A stretch of DNA of 64,000 nt. Origin: Halalkalibacter oceani. Its GTDB lineage: Bacteria; Bacillota; Bacilli; Bacillales; Bacillaceae_D. The stretch is from NCBI RefSeq assembly GCF_040544555.1, contig NZ_JBEPKD010000001.1, positions 62,001 to 126,000 on the forward strand. The letters run 5' to 3'. Below the pieces are notes generated by a model. That model was not told where the DNA came from. It did not search any database and was given only the letters and a program-made list of their open reading frames with translations. Of this stretch, positions 58,571 through 64,000 are shown one piece after another. The translations under genes were made by a program, and so were the position numbers. Every line of letters starts with the position of its first letter. Positions within the stretch are counted from its first letter, which is position 1.

Positions 58571-58732
58571 CTACTGTCTTTTTTTCGTTTTCTTATTGTT
58601 TTGACGCTGCATTTCCGTTAATGGCTCGTTGGCCGCTTCGGTTTCAAACGCGCCGTTGTAGCCGGTGTCCTTCCCTTGAGCCGGGGCATCATTCATCCCG
58701 GTCATCTGGTGGTTTGCTTTTTTCTTCGCCAT
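58571..58732 (-). CDS. sspO: small acid-soluble spore protein O
   Basis: The 53-residue protein starts AKKKANHQMTGMNDA and ends LTEMQRQNNKKTKKRQ. This is the pattern of SspO (KANH...GMNDA...RQNNKK) from the spore core of bacilli. GGAGGTGAAGGAA precedes the ATG. It is divergent from citB, as in Bacillus subtilis. The small gene at 58133 separates it from sspP. Confidence 0.9.
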   Translation of the reverse strand: MAKKKANHQMTGMNDAPAQGKDTGYNGAFETEAANEPLTEMQRQNNKKTKKRQ

Positions 58733-58940
58733 TTCCTTCACCTCCATGTATTACCTTCTGTTTTGCAGATCGATCTTATTCATTAAACCGATATTTTGCT
58801 GAGAGGAAGACGAAAACATACGAAATTTAGAAAAACTCATTTATTCTTTAGACAAGTTTTGCTATGCTAAAGAAGGACTGTTTGGGAAGCGAAAAATTAC
58901 CTCTAGACTATGGTAGGCGGGGGGACTAGAGACATGATTT

Positions 58941-58969
58941 TAGACAATCCCGGCAGTTTACGTTATGAT
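58941..58969 (+). promoter_or_regulatory. promoter of citB
   Basis: TAGACA (58941-58946), 17 bases, TATGAT (58964-58969), 26 bases before the citB start. CcpC or CodY sites could not be identified with confidence. Confidence 0.5.
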
Positions 58970-58994
58970 AGTCATGTGAAGGAGGGGTATACAT

Positions 58995-61712
58995 ATGTCA
59001 AAAAGTAATGATGTATTCAACGCGCGATCATCCTTTTCTTTGGATGGAAAAACAATCAACTATTACTCGTTAAAAGCCCTGGAGGATGCGGGTTTAGGAA
59101 ACGTTTCGAATCTACCATACTCAGTAAAAGTGTTATTGGAATCAGTATTGCGTCAATATGACGGCTATGTTATCAAAAAAGAACATGTGGAAAATTTAGC
59201 CAAATGGGGCACGAGTGAATTGAAGGATATTGACGTTCCTTTCAAACCATCTCGTGTTATTTTGCAGGACTTCACCGGGGTGCCGGCTGTTGTTGACTTG
59301 GCTTCATTGCGTAAGGCGATGGCCGATATGGGCGGGAATCCTGATCAAATTAACCCTGAAATCCCTGTTGATCTTGTTATCGATCACTCCGTACAGGTTG
59401 ATAAAGCAGGGACAAATGACTCCCTTGTGTACAATATGAATTTGGAGTTTCAACGGAACGAGGAGCGTTACCAATTTTTAAGCTGGGCGAAGAAAGCGTT
59501 TGACAACTATCGCGCAGTGCCGCCGGCAACAGGTATCGTTCACCAGGTAAACCTCGAATACATTGCCAATGTCGTTCATGCTGTTGAACAGGATGGCGAA
59601 ACAGTCGCATTCCCTGATACGTTAGTAGGTACGGACTCCCATACGACGATGATCAACGGAATCGGCGTTCTTGGCTGGGGTGTCGGTGGTATTGAAGCCG
59701 AAGCGGGTATGCTTGGCCAGCCTTCTTACTTCCCTGTGCCAGAAGTGATCGGGGTTAAGCTTATTGGTGAGCTTCCAAGCGGTACGACTGCGACGGATAT
59801 CGCCTTAAAAGTAACGCAAGTGTTAAGAGAGAAGAAGGTTGTCGGCAAGTTCGTTGAATTCTTCGGTCCGGGCCTTGCTGAAATGCCATTGGCCGACCGC
59901 GCGACAATCTCGAATATGGCCCCTGAATACGGTGCAACTTGTGGTTTCTTCCCGGTGGATGTAGAAGCTCTTAATTACATGCGCTTAACGGGTCGTTCAG
60001 AAGAGCAGATCAAGCTTGTTGAAGCATACTGCCGGGCAAACGGACTGTTCTATGTTGCCGGTGAAACAGCGGATCCAACGTACACAGATGTCGTGGAAGT
60101 GGATCTTAGCAAAATCGAAGCAAACCTTTCAGGTCCTAAGCGTCCGCAGGATCTTGTTCCGCTTACTGATATGCAAAAATCGTTCCGCAGTGCGGTTGTC
60201 GCTCCTCAGGGAACGCAGGGACTCGGACTTACAGAAGATGAGTTCAACAAGACAGTTACGGTTAACTTTAAGGATGGCCGTCACACAACTATGAAGACCG
60301 GTTCGATTGCGATCGCCGCGATCACGAGCTGTACGAATACGTCTAACCCGTATGTTTTAGTTGGTGCGGGGCTAGTTGCGAAAAAAGCGGTAGAGCTTGG
60401 ACTGAAAGTACCTGAATTTGTCAAAACGTCCCTTGCTCCTGGTTCAAAGGTGGTAACAGGTTATTTAACAGATTCCGGCTTGCTTCCGTATATGGAGAAG
60501 CTCGGCTTTAACATTGTCGGTTACGGCTGTACGACATGTATCGGTAACTCGGGACCTTTAGAGGAAGAAATTGAAAAAGCAATTGCCGAAAGCGATTTAA
60601 CGGTAACGTCTGTGTTATCAGGGAACCGTAACTTTGAAGGACGGATTCATCCGCTTGTCAAGGCGAACTATCTTGCTTCTCCACCGCTTGTTGTCGCATA
60701 CGCACTTGCGGGAACTGTCGATATCGACTTGAGAAACGATTCGCTCGGCAAGGATAAGGATGGCAACGATGTTTATTTCGCTGATATTTGGCCTACTGCT
60801 GACGAAGTGAAAGAAGTCGTTAATAAGACGGTTACGCCGGAATTGTTCCGTCGTGAGTACGAGGAAGTCTTCAGCAGCAATCCGCGCTGGAATCAGATTG
60901 AAACAACTGATGATGCGCTGTATAAGTGGGATGAGGATTCAACGTACATCGCGAATCCGCCATTCTTTGAAGGGCTCTCTCCAGATCCGGAAGACATTAA
61001 GCCGCTTGGCGGACTGCGTGTAATCGGGAAGTTTGGCGATTCTGTTACGACAGACCATATTTCACCGGCCGGGGCGATCGGTAAGGATACTCCAGCAGGG
61101 AAGTATCTCATCTCTAAAGGAGTCGAGCCGAAAGACTTTAACTCCTACGGATCTCGCCGTGGTAATCATGAAGTGATGATGCGAGGAACATTTGCGAACA
61201 TCCGGATTCGTAACCAGGTAGCTCCTGGTACAGAGGGCGGTTATACAACATACTGGCCAACTGGAGAAGTAATGTCTATCTATGATGCAGCGATGAAATA
61301 TAAAGAAGACAATACAGGTCTGGCGATTCTTGCCGGTAAAGATTACGGTATGGGAAGCTCACGTGACTGGGCAGCGAAAGGAACAAACCTACTCGGGATT
61401 AAAACCGTTATCGCTGAAAGTTATGAGCGGATCCACCGCAGTAACCTTGTATTGATGGGTGTTCTTCCGCTTCAATTCAAGGAGGGGGACAGTGCTGAAA
61501 CGCTTGGTTTAACAGGCGAGGAAACATTCGATGTTCAAATTACAAATGATGTCAAGCCGCGCGACATTGTGAAAGTCGTCGCGACAGCAGCAGATGGCAC
61601 AAAAACAGAATTTGACGTCGTTGTCCGCTTCGACAGTGAAGTTGAAATGGATTACTACCGTCACGGTGGTATTCTACAAATGGTACTCCGCAATAAAATT
61701 GCAAACGTCTAA
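58995..61712 (+). CDS. citB: aconitate hydratase
   Basis: The 905-residue aconitase A interconverts citrate and isocitrate in the TCA cycle and, without its cluster, can bind RNA. The three [4Fe-4S] cysteines are in AITSCTNTSNP and VGYGCTTCIGNSG. The LVGTDSHTTMINGIGVLGWGVGG block (core TDSHTTM) and DYGMGSSRDWAAKG are intact. Length matches CitB of Bacillus. GAAGGAGGGG precedes the ATG. Confidence 0.97.
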   Translation: MSKSNDVFNARSSFSLDGKTINYYSLKALEDAGLGNVSNLPYSVKVLLESVLRQYDGYVIKKEHVENLAKWGTSELKDIDVPFKPSRVILQDFTGVPAVVDLASLRKAMADMGGNPDQINPEIPVDLVIDHSVQVDKAGTNDSLVYNMNLEFQRNEERYQFLSWAKKAFDNYRAVPPATGIVHQVNLEYIANVVHAVEQDGETVAFPDTLVGTDSHTTMINGIGVLGWGVGGIEAEAGMLGQPSYFPVPEVIGVKLIGELPSGTTATDIALKVTQVLREKKVVGKFVEFFGPGLAEMPLADRATISNMAPEYGATCGFFPVDVEALNYMRLTGRSEEQIKLVEAYCRANGLFYVAGETADPTYTDVVEVDLSKIEANLSGPKRPQDLVPLTDMQKSFRSAVVAPQGTQGLGLTEDEFNKTVTVNFKDGRHTTMKTGSIAIAAITSCTNTSNPYVLVGAGLVAKKAVELGLKVPEFVKTSLAPGSKVVTGYLTDSGLLPYMEKLGFNIVGYGCTTCIGNSGPLEEEIEKAIAESDLTVTSVLSGNRNFEGRIHPLVKANYLASPPLVVAYALAGTVDIDLRNDSLGKDKDGNDVYFADIWPTADEVKEVVNKTVTPELFRREYEEVFSSNPRWNQIETTDDALYKWDEDSTYIANPPFFEGLSPDPEDIKPLGGLRVIGKFGDSVTTDHISPAGAIGKDTPAGKYLISKGVEPKDFNSYGSRRGNHEVMMRGTFANIRIRNQVAPGTEGGYTTYWPTGEVMSIYDAAMKYKEDNTGLAILAGKDYGMGSSRDWAAKGTNLLGIKTVIAESYERIHRSNLVLMGVLPLQFKEGDSAETLGLTGEETFDVQITNDVKPRDIVKVVATAADGTKTEFDVVVRFDSEVEMDYYRHGGILQMVLRNKIANV

Positions 61713-61720
61713 TTGAAATG

Positions 61721-61760
61721 GGGCTGGGAAAAAGGTGGAAATAACCTTTTTCCCAGCCCT
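61721..61760 (+). terminator. hairpin after citB
   Basis: GGGCTGGGAAAAAGGT pairs with ACCTTTTTCCCAGCCC. The T tract is weak. The following AAGTAATGAGGGAAGCCATTG resembles a degenerate piece of repeat family A. Confidence 0.65.
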
Positions 61761-61905
61761 TAAGTAATGAGGGAAGCCATTGCCTGATTAGATAATAATT
61801 TCACGTACCGTAATGGATAAAGATGGCTGAGTGAAGAAAACCACACTAGGATAACCTAAAACGTGATTGAACAAAAAATTCCTGTAAGAAGGAGGCCAAA
61901 AGCAT

Positions 61906-62046
61906 ATGGGTAGACAGAAAAAAGGAAATGCCAATGCACAGCGCAATAACAATGCGAAAAAGCAGGGGAAGCGCAACGAAGCAGACACTGAATTTGCTTC
62001 TTACTCAGAAGTGGAAGCAGAGAAAATGAGTCGGGATCAAAAGTAA
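61906..62046 (+). CDS. small spore-protein-like gene with a GPR-type cleavage motif
   Basis: The 46-residue protein is rich in Asn, Gln, Lys and Arg in its first half. It contains DTEFASYSE, close to the TEFASE sequence at which the germination protease GPR cuts SASPs. This suggests a minimal gamma-type SASP. AAGAAGGAGGCC precedes the ATG. It lies among spore genes (sspO, sspP, sspN). Confidence 0.65.
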   Translation: MGRQKKGNANAQRNNNAKKQGKRNEADTEFASYSEVEAEKMSRDQK

Positions 62047-62126
62047 ATCGTTCATTAGGAGGTTTTGACGGAAAAAACGCCACAGACGTCTCATCCGTTG
62101 GAAACCAGGTCCCCGGAGGTAAGCAG

Positions 62127-62834
62127 ATGTTCGACTTTTGGATGGGTTCTGAGACATTACCGATGTATGGCTTTATGATTCGGGCCGGCATCGTCTATGT
62201 ATATATTTTTCTAATAGTAAAAATTCTCGGACAGCGGTCGATGGGTTCGATTGATGCACTCGATTTTATTTTTGGCGTCGTCATCGGCGATATTCTCGGA
62301 GAGCCGTTAACGGACGGAGAGCTTCCTTTAAGCGGTCCGGTTGCCGCAGCGGCATTGACTGCCGGTTTGCATTTAACATTATCGATTGTGGCTCTCCATA
62401 CCCCGCGCTTTCGCCGGATTATTGAAGACGAACCGATTATTTTAATGAAGCATGGAGAAATTTTGCACGATGAGTTGCGCAAAGCGAAAATTACGCTTGA
62501 ATCGTTTTTAATGGACTTACGATTGCGCAGCGCGAGTGACTTATCCGAGATCGATTATGCGATTTTGGAAATGAACGGGACGATCAGTGTCATCAAAAAA
62601 TCAAAATATGACGCGGCGACCCCGAATGACTTGCAGCAGAGTCCGCGGTCGAAAGGATATTCGAGCGTGCTGATCGAAGATGGTCATATTATTGAAGCAA
62701 ATGTGCGAAAGGTTGGAACGCTCGACTGGCTGAGGGGAACCATTCAGCAGTACGGCTATTCAAATGCTGAAGATATCTTTTTATTGACGTTGGATGAAGC
62801 CGGAAATGTCTTTATTAGCCCAAAAAAGAAATAA
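62127..62834 (+). CDS. DUF421 family membrane protein (YetF/YrbG-like)
   Basis: The 235-residue protein has three N-terminal membrane helices (about 15-105), with GQRSMGSIDALDFIFGVVIGDI typical of DUF421. A cytoplasmic YetF domain follows, containing the conserved LRLRSASDLSEIDYAILE-like segment. In Bacillus some members are spore-membrane components that affect germination. Function otherwise unknown. GGAGGTAAGCAG precedes the ATG. Confidence 0.87.
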   Translation: MFDFWMGSETLPMYGFMIRAGIVYVYIFLIVKILGQRSMGSIDALDFIFGVVIGDILGEPLTDGELPLSGPVAAAALTAGLHLTLSIVALHTPRFRRIIEDEPIILMKHGEILHDELRKAKITLESFLMDLRLRSASDLSEIDYAILEMNGTISVIKKSKYDAATPNDLQQSPRSKGYSSVLIEDGHIIEANVRKVGTLDWLRGTIQQYGYSNAEDIFLLTLDEAGNVFISPKKK

Positions 62835-62843
62835 CAGGTATAA

Positions 62844-62891
62844 AAACACTCCTTTTTTTCCACAATAGATGTAAAAGAAAAAGGAGTGTTT
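62844..62891 (+). promoter_or_regulatory. hairpin that buries the ribosome binding site of the next gene
   Basis: AAACACTCCTTTTT (62844-62857) pairs perfectly with AAAAAGGAGTGTTT (62878-62891) over 14 bases. The second arm contains the AAAAAGGAG ribosome binding site and ends one base before the ATG at 62892. There is no T tract beyond TTT, so control of translation is as likely as termination. Confidence 0.65.
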
Positions 62892-63038
62892 ATGTTGAGA
62901 AGAGTCAGAAAAGTAACATTTGAGGAATTAGTGCAAGAAAACAAAGAACAGTTGATGAATGATCAGGATGCACTGGACCGCTTAGAGGAAAAATGGGAAT
63001 TGAAGCGGGCCATTCCGGCTGAGCGGATAGAACTGTAG
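62892..63038 (+). CDS. FbpB family small basic protein
   Basis: The 48-residue protein reads RRVRKVTFEELVQENKEQL, then a charged helix. This is the pattern of FbpB-type small proteins, which in Bacillus subtilis are Fur-regulated and assist iron-sparing by the small RNA FsrA. No Fur box is visible upstream, so iron control is not shown. Its ribosome binding site lies in a strong hairpin. Confidence 0.7.
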   Translation: MLRRVRKVTFEELVQENKEQLMNDQDALDRLEEKWELKRAIPAERIEL

Positions 63039-63097
63039 CAGCTGTCTGTATAATTGTCTTCTCGCGAGGAAAGATAGTAAAAAGGGAGGGGATTAAT

Positions 63098-63238
63098 ATG
63101 AAAAGTGCCAAATCAACTTCAGCTCAATTTCGGCCCGATCACCTTGGGACACAGCCGGTAGAAAGCCGTTCTAATAAAGGGAAACAAATGAATACGAAAA
63201 GCAATGAACAGCCGGATTATATCCCGCCAAAAGGATAG
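63098..63238 (+). CDS. sspN: small acid-soluble spore protein N
   Basis: The 46-residue protein contains FRPDHLGTQPVESRSNKGKQM and ends EQPDYIPPKG (core residues PDHLGT and IPPKG). These are diagnostic of SspN in bacilli. AAAGGGAGGGG precedes the ATG. The order citB ... sspN is kept from Bacillus subtilis. The tlp gene that usually follows is not seen. Confidence 0.9.
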   Translation: MKSAKSTSAQFRPDHLGTQPVESRSNKGKQMNTKSNEQPDYIPPKG

Positions 63239-63246
63239 GGAGAAAA

Positions 63247-63292
63247 AGGAGCATCTCAATGACCGCACGTGCGGCGTTGAGATGCTTTTTCA
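63247..63292 (+). terminator. terminator of sspN
   Basis: GCATCTCAA / TTGAGATGC with an inner CCGCACGTGCGG-type hairpin, followed by TTTTT. Confidence 0.85.
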
Positions 63293-63428
63293 ATGGGGGA
63301 ATTTCACAGTTTGTGCCAGCCTCGACCTTTTTGGACATTCCTCTTCGCCTTTGTCGAGCAAAATGACTTGTCAAACCTCTTGATCGACGAAATAATAGAA
63401 GAGGATGAAGTAGCAGCAGGAGGCTAAG

Positions 63429-63890
63429 ATGATGAAGCAGCAAACGCTGATTTTACGAACATTGCTTTTCCTATATATTGTCGTTGTCCTTTATATTACG
63501 CTGTTGGCCTGGAATTACGGGGCTTCCCTTGGACCGGCCGGGCCAGGCGGACGAAATTACAATCTCATTCCTTTCCGGAGCATTTACCGCATCGGCGTTT
63601 TTAGCCCGACGATTCTTGATCCTCTGCGAATTTTAGTCGGTAATATTCTTCTCTTTGTTCCATTTGGCTTTTTATTGCCGGCAGTTTGGAGACATCTTCG
63701 CCACGCGCTTGTCGTCGTCCTGATCGGCATGGGCTTTTCCCTCATGATAGAAACGAGTCAATTTCTGTTTACGCACCGTGTCGCAAATGTTGATGATGTA
63801 ATTCTGAATTCCTTAGGAGTGTGGATCGGTTACGGCTTCTTTTATGTGACGCTCTGGCTGAAACGCCGTATTGTTCTCTTTCATGCCTAA
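63429..63890 (+). CDS. VanZ family protein
   Basis: The 153-residue membrane protein has four to five helices and the VanZ motifs NLIPFRSI, GNILLFVPFGFLLP, SLMIETSQF and ANVDDVILNSLGVWIGY. VanZ proteins can raise teicoplanin resistance, but most chromosomal ones have no known role. GCAGGAGGCTAAG precedes the ATG. It is a single gene. Confidence 0.9.
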   Translation: MMKQQTLILRTLLFLYIVVVLYITLLAWNYGASLGPAGPGGRNYNLIPFRSIYRIGVFSPTILDPLRILVGNILLFVPFGFLLPAVWRHLRHALVVVLIGMGFSLMIETSQFLFTHRVANVDDVILNSLGVWIGYGFFYVTLWLKRRIVLFHA

Positions 63891-63895
63891 AGCTG

Positions 63896-64000
63896 CTACA
63901 GGGGTTTGCGGCCAAAAGACGGCGCCTGCCGATTGAAAAAGCGGTAAAGCAAATAAACGATGAGTAAGAACCCCGCATACACGAAGCAAATAAAAACAAG
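63896..64000 (-). CDS. C-terminus of a membrane protein (partial)
   Basis: On the minus strand the frame is open from base 64000 to a stop at 63896. It encodes a hydrophobic helix (VFICFVYAGFLLIVYLLY) followed by a basic tail ending in GRKPL. It is convergent with vanZ. The gene continues outside the window, so its family cannot be named. Confidence 0.5.
   Translation of the reverse strand, partial: LVFICFVYAGFLLIVYLLYRFFNRQAPSFGRKPL

Noticed and set aside
1..64000. CRISPR arrays, prophage or integrase-borne islands
   Set aside because: No regular spaced repeats, cas genes, integrase or phage structural genes were found. The catabolic island has no visible attachment sites.

Overview
The window looks like chromosome of a spore-forming, probably alkaliphilic member of the Bacillaceae. 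It carries three recognisable small acid-soluble spore protein genes (sspO, sspP, sspN) around citB, a sporulation membrane protein of the YtvI type, strong AGGAGG ribosome binding sites, a Bacillus-type Zur box, a yybP-ykoY riboswitch, and a bacterial voltage-gated sodium channel of the NaChBac type, which is typical of alkaliphilic bacilli. No phage, plasmid or CRISPR features were seen. Several short dispersed repeats occur between genes.

Layout. 1-4273: methylthioribose salvage (ABC transporter, mtnK, mtnA). 4335-4676: a Mn-sensing yybP-ykoY riboswitch whose terminator is split by a 169-bp MITE-like element, followed by a DUF368 lipid-carrier transporter and YtvI. 7371-9186: zinc-starvation genes (COG0523 GTPase and zinc-free S14) behind a Zur box. 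9237-14514: Rrf2 regulator with a TrxB-like oxidoreductase, LysE exporter, pncA, sodium channel, aminotransferase. 15068-32572: a catabolic island. A 947-residue STAND/BTAD (SARP-like) regulator faces an LLM flavin monooxygenase, alpha/beta hydrolase, TRAP transporter and flavin reductase. Then come a citryl-CoA-lyase-like protein, a two-subunit CoA-transferase, a LinE/PcpA-type hydroquinone dioxygenase, an esterase, a thiolase, maleylacetate reductase, a RibB-like protein and a frameshifted FAD-oxidase-like remnant. Read together, an aromatic compound is imported, oxygenated to a hydroquinone, cleaved to maleylacetate, reduced to 3-oxoadipate, activated with CoA and split to succinyl-CoA and acetyl-CoA.

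The most striking signal is in this island. Three separate promoters (before 18298, 24658 and 26999) share the same non-coding grammar: GTAAG, then 21-22 bp to a second GTAAG, 11 bp to GTTAG, and exactly 15 bp to a -10 box. Such 11-bp direct-repeat phasing is what SARP-type activators read, so the divergent regulator is the natural candidate.

34975-55299 holds a complete but scattered selenocysteine system: tRNA-Sec (UCA), selB, selD and selA. SelD itself is a selenoprotein: its true start is 90 bases upstream of the first ATG and is separated from it by an in-frame UGA at codon 18. Between these lie ubiD, an RNA methyltransferase, htpX, a glycosyltransferase, a phosphonate-type ABC transporter, katA, an ECF sigma/anti-sigma envelope operon and an SLH-domain transglycosylase-like protein. 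55296-64000 holds a thioesterase, an epimerase, a LytTR/DUF3021 pair, spore protein genes, citB, a DUF421 protein, an FbpB-like gene with a hairpin that buries its ribosome binding site, and vanZ.
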